Part shown: piece after piece, positions 15,268-24,630 of the stretch
Numbering within the stretch: position 1 is the stretch's first letter
Layout of the letters: the number at the start of each line of letters is the position of its first letter
Source of the DNA: an uncultured bacterium
GTDB lineage: Bacteria > Cyanobacteriota > Vampirovibrionia > Gastranaerophilales > Gastranaerophilaceae
DNA length: 64,000 nucleotides
Direction: 5' to 3'
Assembly: GCA_949292185.1 (NCBI GenBank)
Contig: CASEYP010000031.1
Coordinates: forward strand, 1-64,000
Program-made: the position numbers and the translations under genes
Notes under the pieces: generated by a model
Told to the model about the DNA's origin: nothing
What the model saw: only the letters and a program-made list of their open reading frames with translations
Databases searched by the model: none

Positions 15268-17364
15268 ATGATGATTAAATATGAAAAACTAAATGCTGAA
15301 GAATTTAAAACAGAAATAAAAAATATACTATCTAAAAATGACAATAAAGAATCAATCTATAAATTATCTGAAATTTATGATAAAAATTTACCAAAAGAAA
15401 GCAACATAATTCTTGAAAAAGAGTTAAAAATATTATTAGAGCCTTATAAAAAAGGTTCAATAGGCGTTGCTCAAATTAACCCAATCGCAGGAGATATAGA
15501 ATACAATTCTCAAAAAGTTGTAAAATATATTCAACACGCCCAAAATATAGGTCTTGATTTAGTAGTATTTCCAGAACTTACACTAATGGGGTATCCAATA
15601 GAAGATACAATAGATAGACACCCAATTATTGTTGAAGAAAATGTAAAATGGCTAAAGGAAATTGCAAAAATTACAACAAAAACAACAGCCCTTGTTGGAT
15701 TTGTAGAACCAAGAAAATATAATCATCTAACAGGTAAAAAATATTACAATTCAGTTGCCATACTTCAAAATGGAAAGATTGAAGGAATCGTTAGAAAATC
15801 TCTACTTCCAACATATTCTGAATTTAATGATTACAGATACATAGAACCATCTCCTGTTATAGGTAATCAACCCGGAAATACTTTAGGCGATTTTGATAGT
15901 GAAAAAATTCAAAAGTGCCCGATGACAAATCTTATAAATGGTTTAAAATACGGAATTTCAATTTGTGAAGATTGTTGGAACAACAAAGAATTTTTTAATG
16001 ATACAACGCTATATTCTATAGACCCGATAGATGAATTATCAAAAGAAAATCCGGATGTGTTTGTAAACTGTTCAGCATCTCCTACAAGAGCTAAAAAAGA
16101 ACAGTTAAAACACAATATGCTTTCTTTTATTTCAAAAAAATACTCAACACCTATCGTTTATGTAAATCAAGTTGGTGCAATAGATAATAGTTCATTTGAT
16201 GGTTCTAGCAGAGTTTTTGATAAAAACGGAAAACTTTTAGCAAGAGCAAAATCATTTAAAGAACAATTCTTAATAGTAAATCCTCATATGGAACTTGGTA
16301 AAATTTACCCACTTACAAAGGGATTAGAAAAAACTCTTACAGAAGCTAAAGTTTATACTCTTGAATATGAACCTGACCTAGAAAGAACATATAAAACAAT
16401 TATTCAAGGTATAAAAGATTATTTCAAAAAAACAGGATTTCAACGTGCCGTATTAGGACTATCCGGAGGTCTTGACTCAACGGTTTGTGCTGTTTTATTA
16501 GCAGATGCCCTAGGTCCTGAAAATGTTTTTGGTATCAGTATGCCATCTAAAATTACAAGTTCTGAAAGCAAAAGTGACGCTAGAGAACTTGCTCAAAATT
16601 TGGGAATTAATTTTACTGAAGCATCAATTAAAGAAATGGTCGACACCACAAATTCTTGTCTACAAAATCTATTTAAAACCGTAGAACAAAAATGGGACTG
16701 CAAATATTCTCAATCTTTCACAATGGATAATATTCAAGCTCGATCAAGAGCAATGTTTTTGTGGGGAATAAGTAATGAATTTGCAAAATGTCTTCCTATC
16801 GCAACTTCTGATAAATCTGAACTTTATATGGGTTATGCAACAATAAATGGTGATATGTCAGGCGGATTTGCTCCGATTGCGGATGTTCCTAAAACAAAAT
16901 TATTTGCTCTTGCTCATTGGCTAAATAAAAATAGAGAAGTTAAAAATGCAATCCCGGAGGCTATTATTTTGAAAAAACCGGGCGCTGAACTTGCTATAAA
17001 CCCTAAAACAGGGAAACCACTTATTGCAGAAGACGCTCTTATGCCTTATGAATTTCTTGATGAAATTATCTGGAGAGTAGAAAATAAAAAAGAACATTAT
17101 TATGATATGCTAAATTCTGAATTTTTATATGAATCTAAACATAATGTTTCTAAAGAACAAAAAATTCAATGGCTTGATAAATTCTATAGAAGAATGTCAT
17201 CAGCTCTATACAAATGGTCTATTTTACCACCATCAGTCATTGTTGATTCAAGATCTATAAATAAATATGATTATAAACAACCAATAACTTCATCCAGAAT
17301 AAATTACAAAGGTCTTGATGAAAGTATTATTGAAGAAAAAATTAAGAATTTTATTGATGTGTAA
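15268..17364 (+). CDS. nadE: glutamine-dependent NAD+ synthetase
   Basis: The protein has 698 residues. It makes NAD+ from deamido-NAD using glutamine-derived ammonia. The nitrilase-type glutaminase domain starts near residue 64 (SIGVAQINPIAGDIEYN), with catalytic E103, K177 and C233. The synthetase domain carries the PP-loop LSGGLDST (398-405) and the SDKSELYMGYATINGDMSGGFAP segment. The ~63-residue N-terminal extension before the glutaminase is longer than usual. Two consecutive ATGs (15268, 15271) are possible starts. No close operon partner is present. The NAD precursor pathway also supplies LarB's substrate, but no genetic link is visible. Confidence 0.95.
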   Translation: MMIKYEKLNAEEFKTEIKNILSKNDNKESIYKLSEIYDKNLPKESNIILEKELKILLEPYKKGSIGVAQINPIAGDIEYNSQKVVKYIQHAQNIGLDLVVFPELTLMGYPIEDTIDRHPIIVEENVKWLKEIAKITTKTTALVGFVEPRKYNHLTGKKYYNSVAILQNGKIEGIVRKSLLPTYSEFNDYRYIEPSPVIGNQPGNTLGDFDSEKIQKCPMTNLINGLKYGISICEDCWNNKEFFNDTTLYSIDPIDELSKENPDVFVNCSASPTRAKKEQLKHNMLSFISKKYSTPIVYVNQVGAIDNSSFDGSSRVFDKNGKLLARAKSFKEQFLIVNPHMELGKIYPLTKGLEKTLTEAKVYTLEYEPDLERTYKTIIQGIKDYFKKTGFQRAVLGLSGGLDSTVCAVLLADALGPENVFGISMPSKITSSESKSDARELAQNLGINFTEASIKEMVDTTNSCLQNLFKTVEQKWDCKYSQSFTMDNIQARSRAMFLWGISNEFAKCLPIATSDKSELYMGYATINGDMSGGFAPIADVPKTKLFALAHWLNKNREVKNAIPEAIILKKPGAELAINPKTGKPLIAEDALMPYEFLDEIIWRVENKKEHYYDMLNSEFLYESKHNVSKEQKIQWLDKFYRRMSSALYKWSILPPSVIVDSRSINKYDYKQPITSSRINYKGLDESIIEEKIKNFIDV

Positions 17365-17501
17365 CAGAATATTAAGATTACTAAAATTTAAATCACGCCT
17401 AAAAAGCAATCCCCACCTAAACTTTAAAAATAAGTCCATTTTAGTAATATAATAATTACAATTTATGATATTATAAGTAAACAAGGGAATTTATATAGAG
17501 T

Positions 17502-18593
17502 ATGCTAAAAATGAATATATTTAAAATTTTGTATAAACAATCACCAATGGATTTTTATACTTATACATCTGATAATGAAACTATTATCAGATCAACAAAT
17601 AACACTAAAGGTTACAAATTTGATACACATTTTGATGAAGAAAATATTAGCAAAATTTGGGAAGAAATTAAATTACACAAAAGAACTTCTACAATAATTA
17701 TTTTTCTTTTATTTTTAGCCCTTTTATATGGAATCTTATTCCCTAATTACAACCTCTTTGTCAATAATTATTGGTATATTAATACGCTTATAATTCTTGT
17801 TATAATGTTTATTTTTTATCAAGCAATTACCTTTATTTGCACTAAACTTTTTGAAAAGAAATTAGAAAAGCTTTTTGGTAAATATGAGATCGTAAAATTC
17901 CAAACCTCAGATATTATTGATGAAAAATATTACAAGTTATTTAAATCAGAATTATTAAAATCACTTATACTAATATTTATAATCGTTTTGGGCTGTGCAT
18001 TAATTTCACCTTTTGAAGTTACAAAAGACATGATTGTAAATAAAAAATATAAAGACGCAATTAATTTTACAACTATAGGTTCAAAAATTTTCCCAATAGC
18101 TCAGGAATGGTATTCCCTAAGAGGTTATGCAAAATTTCAGATTGGAGAATATCAAGATGCAATCAAAGATTATGACAAAGCATACAAACTTGGAGCTGAT
18201 GGCTTTAATATTATGAATTTTGATAATAAAATTTACATTAAATACCATCTTGGGGAATATAAAAGTGCTATCGAAGATTTTAATAAAGAAATAGCGCACG
18301 CAGATAGCGGTTATGAAAAAGATTCTTTCCTATGGGATAAAGCTCAATTTCTATACAATATAAAACACTACGAAGAAGCTTTACTTATCTATACAGATTT
18401 AATAGAAAGAGCTGAAAATGATAGAGTATTTTTATTAAAAGATCGTTTATACCTTGAAAGGGCTGAAGTATATAAACAATTAAATATGAAAGATCTAGCT
18501 CAACAAGATCTTATAAATTCAGGAAGCTGGACTCAATCAGAAGATCCTCAAAATCCAATTCCTCAGCCGGTTCTTTTAATAAATGAAATTTAA
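17502..18593 (+). CDS. membrane protein with C-terminal TPR repeats
   Basis: The protein has 363 residues. Two membrane helices near residues 62-82 and 92-112, and a third at about 152-170, are followed by a TPR-like soluble domain (about 180-350) with units such as WYSLRGYAKFQIGEYQDAIKDYDKA and ALLIYTDLIERAEN. The N-terminal ~55 residues are cytoplasm-like and polar. No enzyme motif was recognised. It is likely a membrane-anchored scaffold; function unknown. A second ATG three codons in (17511) is an alternative start, and neither has a strong ribosome site. Confidence 0.75.
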   Translation: MLKMNIFKILYKQSPMDFYTYTSDNETIIRSTNNTKGYKFDTHFDEENISKIWEEIKLHKRTSTIIIFLLFLALLYGILFPNYNLFVNNYWYINTLIILVIMFIFYQAITFICTKLFEKKLEKLFGKYEIVKFQTSDIIDEKYYKLFKSELLKSLILIFIIVLGCALISPFEVTKDMIVNKKYKDAINFTTIGSKIFPIAQEWYSLRGYAKFQIGEYQDAIKDYDKAYKLGADGFNIMNFDNKIYIKYHLGEYKSAIEDFNKEIAHADSGYEKDSFLWDKAQFLYNIKHYEEALLIYTDLIERAENDRVFLLKDRLYLERAEVYKQLNMKDLAQQDLINSGSWTQSEDPQNPIPQPVLLINEI

Positions 18594-18613
18594 ATAGAAA
18601 AAGTTTTTTAAAG

Positions 18614-18650
18614 AAGGTGGCGGCAAACTTTTGTTTGTCGCCACCTTTTA
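18614..18650 (+). terminator. terminator between convergent genes
   Basis: A 15-bp stem, AAGGTGGCGGCAAAC with GTTTGTCGCCACCTT (one G-T pair), has a TTTT loop and a following T-rich stretch. It lies between the convergent TPR gene and AsmA-like gene and may also stop minus-strand transcripts. Confidence 0.85.
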
Positions 18651-18684
18651 GTTTATTTTGAATTTCTTATCTATCTATATAACT

Positions 18685-21600
18685 TTATTTATCTTTTTTT
18701 AATTTAGATTTTAACTTATCAATAATTGATTTAGATTGATTATCTTCATTTGAAGGATGTTCTGTAGATGATTTATCAACAACTCCAGCTTCTTGCTGTG
18801 CTCTTAATTGAATCAATTCTTCGACAGTCATATTTTCTTCGCCCGGAAGTGGTGTTGGCATTGTATCAACAAAACTCTTAGCTGCTTCTATATCACTATC
18901 TAAAGCCAACCATTTAAATGACTTTATCATTTTTAGAGGTTTTCTTGTATCACCTCTTAGTACAATTTGGAATTTAGTTGCATAATCGTCTGATTTACCC
19001 TCTTCTAAAGGTGGCAGGGCATTCATTTCTTCTTCTGATACAGTTTCACAGAATATCATAAATGTTTTTGCTGCAACAATATTCAATCCAGGAGTATTTT
19101 TTATCAAGTTCACTGGATTTATATTTGCCAAAGGTCCAAGACGATCAGAAAATGCTGATGCCAATTTACCCCTCAATTTTAAATCTGCACTATTATCAAG
19201 TAAATTTGCTTTTCCTGCAATATACATAGACATTACATTTCCCTGAGATTTTATTGGTGCAACATTTACTACACCATCTTTAAATGTTAAATGTCCATAT
19301 AAATTATTAAAATGTGAAGTATCAACAGTAACAACATCTGTAATAATAGAACCTATAGCAGAAGAGAAGAATGCATTTTCCCTTAAGTTTTCTGCCATTA
19401 AGAAATTCTCAAATTTACCAAATGGTCCCAATTGTCCATTTTTAATACTAAAATCTACATACCCTTTAAGTGATTTCATTTGCTCTTCGATTTGGGTACC
19501 TTTTAATGTTATATCTGCAAGAAAATGTAAATTACCAGCCAATGTATCTTTCATATTAACTGTATTTAATAATAATTTTTCTACATCGAAATTTTTACCT
19601 GAAACTTTTGCATTAAGTTCAGTTGATATCAAATTCATAGAAACATCACCAAAGATATTTCCGCCCAATGGATATGCTCTTAAATTATTGATATATAAAA
19701 TATTTTTGAATAATGAAATTCTACCTGTTGTATTTTTTACCAAAATATTTCCGGACTTAATAGATTTTAAATTTATATTTCCTCTTATAATTTCAACTGG
19801 AATATCAGCTTTTTTAGAGGATGAAGAACTTGTTTTTGGAAGAGATTTCATCAAGTTATCTGAAACTTTTAATAACTTATCAACATTGATATCTCTTGAA
19901 TAAACCCTTACATCACCTAACCTCATATTAAATAAATTATTCCAATTTGATGTAACGTTTACATTAAAATCTGATCCGTTTGCCAGAATATCACTTGCAT
20001 TAATGCGCACGCCATTACTGTTTAAATCTGCAATGACATATCTAACAGTTGTCATAAGTTCAGGAATACTTAGTTTTTTAATATTAAAACTTCCATTAAT
20101 TCTTGGAGAATTTAACTTACCGAAAACATATAAATTCCCGCCAAATGCAAACCTTGACTTTTTATAATAACATATTGACCCATTCAAATCCTTAGGAATT
20201 GTAAGTTTGAATATATTTATAAAAGGTTCGGTTTTAAAATTGGAAATCATTGCTCGAATACCTATTATTTGATGAGCATTAAGAAGATTTCTCTTTAAGT
20301 TATCAGAAAATACTGCATAAGGTTTTCTTACATACAAACCGGATTTGTATACTTTTAAAGCGTCACCATTTTTCTCCGCAAGAATTTGAATTAACATCTT
20401 CTGACCAGATAACACATCTAATTTTACAGGAGTTATATAAGATTTAGGATTAGATTCCATTTGTGCAATAAGTTTCATTGTCTTGCTATCAGATTCCAAA
20501 TTTGCCTTTAACGGAACTGCTCCTTTTGAATCTAAATATGGTGCAATCTGATTTCCTACTAATATTTTTATATCAGAAGTTACAATAGAACCATTTGCTA
20601 CAAATTTAGATTTTATATCTGAAATATAATCAGATATTTCACCTTTTATAGTAACTTTTGATTGTTTATTAAATTTAAATACAGAATTATCAACCTTGAT
20701 AATTTTATCCTTAATATCAGCAACTAATAAGTCATTAGATAAGACAGAATTTGTAGAAGGAATTAAAAATTTAAAACCTTTATTTTTTAATTTTCCACTA
20801 ATTTCACCGCCATAATTTACAACACCAAAATGCAATATATCATTTAAAACAATGAATTTGCCGTTTCTATCCGCTATATTAAGTTTTTCTAAATCAAATT
20901 CAAAAAGTGCTGCAATACTTTTAATTTCACCAACGATTTTAGTATTTAAAGTTAAAAATCCTGATTTTAAAAGATAATTTCTTTTTAATTCTCTAGGAGC
21001 AAAAGCCAAATATAACTCAGGTATAGGAATTCTATCAGCAATAATATTTACATTAGCTATAGAATTTGAATCAACCTTACCTGAAATATGTATAGGTCTA
21101 TGATTTACTAAAACACTACTGTCCTCAACCTTAAATACATTATCATCAAACATTAAATTAACATTGATATCATTGAATAATAGCCCAATATTTTTATCAA
21201 CGACATTTCCGTTTCTAATAACGAATTTACCATCTGACTCAATATTTGAAAAATCTGTTTTTACATGGAAATTTGAAAGTAAAAATCCACTTGCAGACAT
21301 TTGAGCTATATCATTTTTGATATGAATAGTATCTAAATAAGCTCTTGTGATATTCAAAAGATTTTTAAAATAAACTTGTGTTGATTTTACAGATAAATCC
21401 AAATACGGTTTTTTACCATAATCAACAGTACCTGCAAGTTTCATAAATTCTTTAGCAGTTACGTAAAGTTTAGTATCGAAATCAAAAGAATAACCATTTG
21501 CACTCAAATTAAAAGAAGACTCTGGCAATGGTAAACCCGCTAAAGTAACAGTTGTACCATCGATATTTACAAAACCTTTTGCCCAAATTTTATTGTTTTT

Positions 21601-22434
21601 TTCGTTTTGTCTAACTTTTAATTTTGCAGCTATATTAGACTTTAAATTATAATCTCTGTAGGCTTTAACAGGATTGACAAAAGGCAATTCAAAAACTGCA
21701 TCATCATCTTCATCCTCAGTTGATGGTGCGAATTTAGGAATAAAAGTATCTATATCAAGATTAGCAGTTATATTTTGACTTTCATCACTTAAGAATTTTG
21801 CATCTGTTTTTAATTTAGCCGTTTTCCCATTATAATAACCTAATTTTAACAAATCGCCTTTTAGTGTTAATTTATGAGATGCTTTTGTATCATCGATTAT
21901 AGCTTGGTAATTATTCAACTTAAGATTTGGAATATTCAATTTTACAATAGATATATCAAACGGTAATTGAGAACTTTCCTCAAACTCAAAAGGAGGCTTT
22001 AATCTACGTTCTGCGCGACGCTTGTTTATAATATCTTCATATAATTTTCCAACCTTGTATTTTTCACCATTTAAAATTTCTACATTTAATTTTGGCTCAT
22101 TTACTTCTGCTTGAGAAACCCTTACATCAAGCCATAACAAACTTGGCAAAAATATTTTTCCCTTAAAAGAATCCGCACTAAACAACATAGATCCGTCAGG
22201 CAACTTAACCTTTATATCATTTGTTTTGATTCCGGCTTCTAAAAATGGACTTGTTATAACATCCACTTTACCAAAATCAACATCTAAATTTGTATTATCC
22301 TTAACTAATTTTTGAAGTTCAGGCTTATATACGTTTAAATCAATTTTTCTTGGAAGCACAAATAAAAATACAAGATATAAACACAATAAAACAGATAAAA
22401 CTATATACCCTGCAACTTTCAAAAATTGTTTCAT
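18685..22434 (-). CDS. large AsmA/TamB-like envelope protein
   Basis: The protein has 1249 residues from the ATG at 22434, chosen because GGAGGG lies just upstream; the frame is open 48 bases further. It has one N-terminal membrane helix, then a long series of beta-rich segments typical of the AsmA/TamB repeating beta-groove family (for example FDVEKLLLNTVNMKDTLAG and LAGNLHFLADITLKGTQ near the C-terminal third). These proteins span the periplasm as lipid-transfer bridges between inner and outer membranes. The tail (~last 50 residues) is charged and low in structure. Its presence supports a two-membrane envelope. It is followed on the same strand only by a terminator. Confidence 0.8.
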   Translation of the reverse strand: MKQFLKVAGYIVLSVLLCLYLVFLFVLPRKIDLNVYKPELQKLVKDNTNLDVDFGKVDVITSPFLEAGIKTNDIKVKLPDGSMLFSADSFKGKIFLPSLLWLDVRVSQAEVNEPKLNVEILNGEKYKVGKLYEDIINKRRAERRLKPPFEFEESSQLPFDISIVKLNIPNLKLNNYQAIIDDTKASHKLTLKGDLLKLGYYNGKTAKLKTDAKFLSDESQNITANLDIDTFIPKFAPSTEDEDDDAVFELPFVNPVKAYRDYNLKSNIAAKLKVRQNEKNNKIWAKGFVNIDGTTVTLAGLPLPESSFNLSANGYSFDFDTKLYVTAKEFMKLAGTVDYGKKPYLDLSVKSTQVYFKNLLNITRAYLDTIHIKNDIAQMSASGFLLSNFHVKTDFSNIESDGKFVIRNGNVVDKNIGLLFNDINVNLMFDDNVFKVEDSSVLVNHRPIHISGKVDSNSIANVNIIADRIPIPELYLAFAPRELKRNYLLKSGFLTLNTKIVGEIKSIAALFEFDLEKLNIADRNGKFIVLNDILHFGVVNYGGEISGKLKNKGFKFLIPSTNSVLSNDLLVADIKDKIIKVDNSVFKFNKQSKVTIKGEISDYISDIKSKFVANGSIVTSDIKILVGNQIAPYLDSKGAVPLKANLESDSKTMKLIAQMESNPKSYITPVKLDVLSGQKMLIQILAEKNGDALKVYKSGLYVRKPYAVFSDNLKRNLLNAHQIIGIRAMISNFKTEPFINIFKLTIPKDLNGSICYYKKSRFAFGGNLYVFGKLNSPRINGSFNIKKLSIPELMTTVRYVIADLNSNGVRINASDILANGSDFNVNVTSNWNNLFNMRLGDVRVYSRDINVDKLLKVSDNLMKSLPKTSSSSSKKADIPVEIIRGNINLKSIKSGNILVKNTTGRISLFKNILYINNLRAYPLGGNIFGDVSMNLISTELNAKVSGKNFDVEKLLLNTVNMKDTLAGNLHFLADITLKGTQIEEQMKSLKGYVDFSIKNGQLGPFGKFENFLMAENLRENAFFSSAIGSIITDVVTVDTSHFNNLYGHLTFKDGVVNVAPIKSQGNVMSMYIAGKANLLDNSADLKLRGKLASAFSDRLGPLANINPVNLIKNTPGLNIVAAKTFMIFCETVSEEEMNALPPLEEGKSDDYATKFQIVLRGDTRKPLKMIKSFKWLALDSDIEAAKSFVDTMPTPLPGEENMTVEELIQLRAQQEAGVVDKSSTEHPSNEDNQSKSIIDKLKSKLKKDK

Positions 22435-22528
22435 AATACCCTCCATAACCAATAAGATATATCGAGTATAAGACAAAAACATGCTAAAATATAGTACTGT
22501 TAAGCTACAGGTTTACAATAATAAATAC

Positions 22529-23104
22529 TTAGTGCAACAATCCGCTATATTGTTGAAAAACTGCTTCCAACGCATCTGTTTCCGTAATTGAAATTCTATT
22601 AAAAGTAAACATTGTTTTTCTTGCTGGATCAATTATACAAAACTGAGCACAATGTTCCTTTAAACCTTTATAACCCTGATTATCAAAACTTAAAATATAT
22701 TTTTTATTTGCTTCATGATTCAACACTAAGAGATTAAAATCATTTTCATACTTTTTAGTCATTTCATAAACCTTGTCATAAAAAGATTTAATAGAAGAAT
22801 CTTTTTTAATTTGACTATCAGGAGAAATCAATATAATAGAAAATTTTGGTTTACTTTTATAAATAGACTCATATTCTAAATTATGAATAAATAAATCATC
22901 TACATAATTAGGAATATTATAAACAGAATACCTTACACCTTCATTTGCTAAATAACGAGTTAAAATAGGAGGCAAAGTATCTCCGGAAACAGTCTTGTAA
23001 CTTTCAAAAGGTTTTCCATCACGAGTTTTTTGAAACACTTGCATATTCTGAACTGCAAATATTAAAATCACTAAAGATATTAAAAATACAATAAAACTCT
23101 TCAT
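22529..23104 (-). CDS. membrane-anchored protein of unknown function
   Basis: The protein has 191 residues from the ATG at 23104, preferred because AAGGAG lies 7 bases upstream; the ATG at 23119 precedes that ribosome site. It has an N-terminal membrane helix (about 3-20), then a soluble extracytoplasmic domain. The strand-helix order with ILISPDSQIKKDSS, NLLVLNHEAN and C-A-Q-F-C-I-I-D-P-A near the end is thioredoxin-like in flavour, but no CxxC active site is in the expected place. Family not recognised. It lies just upstream of the AsmA-like gene and may share its transcript. Confidence 0.65.
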   Translation of the reverse strand: MKSFIVFLISLVILIFAVQNMQVFQKTRDGKPFESYKTVSGDTLPPILTRYLANEGVRYSVYNIPNYVDDLFIHNLEYESIYKSKPKFSIILISPDSQIKKDSSIKSFYDKVYEMTKKYENDFNLLVLNHEANKKYILSFDNQGYKGLKEHCAQFCIIDPARKTMFTFNRISITETDALEAVFQQYSGLLH

Positions 23105-23180
23105 CAAAAACTCCTTCATTATAATTATACAAAAAAAAGAGCTAAAAAAAAAATAAATTTACAAATATAAACACAAAATT

Positions 23181-23206
23181 AAAAAGGACCAGATAATCTG
23201 ATCCTT
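23181..23206 (-). terminator. terminator downstream of tRNA-Gly
   Basis: On the minus strand AAGGATCAGA and TCTGGTCCTT form a 10-bp stem (one T-G pair) with a 3-base loop, followed by TTT runs. It ends the tRNA-Gly transcript. Confidence 0.85.
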
Positions 23207-23211
23207 CTTAA

Positions 23212-23286
23212 TGGAGCGGGAGACGAGGCTCGAACTCGCGACATCCTCCTTGGCAAGGAGGCATTCTACCACTGAATTACCCCCGC
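23212..23286 (-). tRNA. tRNA-Gly (anticodon GCC)
   Basis: The cloverleaf is complete. The acceptor is GCGGGGG with CTCCCGC, the anticodon loop is TTGCCAA, the T arm contains GTTCGAG, the discriminator is T, and a CCA end is encoded. Unlike the tRNA-Glu gene in this window, CCA is present in the DNA. Confidence 0.96.
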
Positions 23287-23448
23287 ATATTTGGGTTACC
23301 TCTTTATTCTACATGCTAAAAAATTTTTTTCAAGCACTTTATTTATAAAAAAGTTGTAAATTTTTTGTAATATTCAAATATTTATATCAAAAAATAATAT
23401 GTTCTGACTTATTAAATACACGATTACTCAATCAGAAAGGACTCATAA

Positions 23449-24570
23449 ATGAGCATTATATCAAAAATAACTTCAAAAGCTACAAGTGCTATCCCTCAAC
23501 AACTTTCATTAAAAAAGCCTCTTCCTAACCGAATGCTTGGACAAGGTGGATTTATGGAAATGGGAGCAACATTTCATCCCCCTCGTACTAATTCTGCACA
23601 AGAAATTTTAGATTCAATAACCTTACTTGGAAAAAATGAACAAACAAAAAGCGAAAATCTAACATCCGAACTAATTAAATACGCAAAAGAAATTTTAGGT
23701 ATTGATTTAGAAAAAGAAGCTAAAAACAGTAATATATTTGATACAGTAATGCGTATATTTCAAACTCAAGCTGCAAAATTCAAAAATTTAGGAAGAAGAT
23801 TTACTCCAGCAGAGCAAAAAATGGCTGATCAACTTAATAATTTCAAATCACTTGGATTAAATGCAAAAGCTGCCGAAATAAAAGCACAAGAAATTCAAGA
23901 ATTTTTAACCCACGCTGATAAAATGCCTCAAAGACATTTGAGTTTAGCTCAAGACCTTATTGATTTATCAAATACACATGCTTTTATAAATACTAATATA
24001 TTTCCAAGCATAGATTTTAATACTATTGGGATGACAAAAGGTAATAAATATAGTACTATAATGGGATATTTATTAAACTTATTACCAAAAATAAGCAAAG
24101 AAAACCCAAGAGCGGTAGATTTAGCAGAAGCAGTTGTTACACATACAGATGATGCTAATTCAAAATTTTTCTTAAGTCATTTTTTAGAAAGTGCACCAAA
24201 TGCACCGGAACAAGCAAGATTAACTGAAAAATTAATTCCAACATTTGCTAAAGATATTCTAAAAGGAATGCCTTCAATGGACTTAGGTCCAGATTGCAAA
24301 GAAAACATCTTTTTCAAATTAATTACTCATCTGTGCTCTAAAGATAGCAAACCTGAAAATTTAAAAATTCTTGATGAACTTTTAAAAATGACAGATAAAA
24401 TTAGCAAAAGAACAAATCCGGCTATCAATATTGATGAAATCAGACTTGGCGACACAAAAGTTATCAGAAGAAACATGGAAGCTATGCCATATCTTTTAGA
24501 AAACGCAGAAGCACAAGGTAAAAATGTTGATGCATCAGGATTTTTAACAAAAAATGTTAATTTGGAATAG
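23449..24570 (+). CDS. lineage-specific helical protein of unknown function
   Basis: The protein has 373 residues, with no signal peptide or membrane helix. An unstructured Pro/Gly-containing start (about 1-50) is followed by a mostly alpha-helical body containing amphipathic stretches such as SENLTSELIKYAKEILGIDLEKEA and KNLGRRFTPAEQKMADQLNNF. No motif allows a functional call. The gene has an AAAGGA ribosome site and stands alone between tRNA-Gly and dnaE, with a strong terminator shared with dnaE. It is probably one of the clade-restricted proteins in this genome. Confidence 0.65.
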   Translation: MSIISKITSKATSAIPQQLSLKKPLPNRMLGQGGFMEMGATFHPPRTNSAQEILDSITLLGKNEQTKSENLTSELIKYAKEILGIDLEKEAKNSNIFDTVMRIFQTQAAKFKNLGRRFTPAEQKMADQLNNFKSLGLNAKAAEIKAQEIQEFLTHADKMPQRHLSLAQDLIDLSNTHAFINTNIFPSIDFNTIGMTKGNKYSTIMGYLLNLLPKISKENPRAVDLAEAVVTHTDDANSKFFLSHFLESAPNAPEQARLTEKLIPTFAKDILKGMPSMDLGPDCKENIFFKLITHLCSKDSKPENLKILDELLKMTDKISKRTNPAINIDEIRLGDTKVIRRNMEAMPYLLENAEAQGKNVDASGFLTKNVNLE

Positions 24571-24593
24571 TTAAGAAAATATATAATATTAGA

Positions 24594-24630
24594 AAGAAGC
24601 GGTTTAATTTCATTAAACCGCTTCTTCTTT
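24594..24630 (+). terminator. bidirectional terminator between convergent genes
   Basis: A perfect 15-bp stem (AAGAAGCGGTTTAAT with ATTAAACCGCTTCTT) has a 3-base loop and a pyrimidine-rich tail CTTTT. The right arm contains the stop of dnaE. Confidence 0.88.

Noticed and set aside
17372-17452. Inverted repeat ATTACTAAAAT / ATTTTAGTAAT downstream of nadE
   Set aside because: The arms are about 50 bases apart and pure AT, with no T run; in this composition chance is likely.
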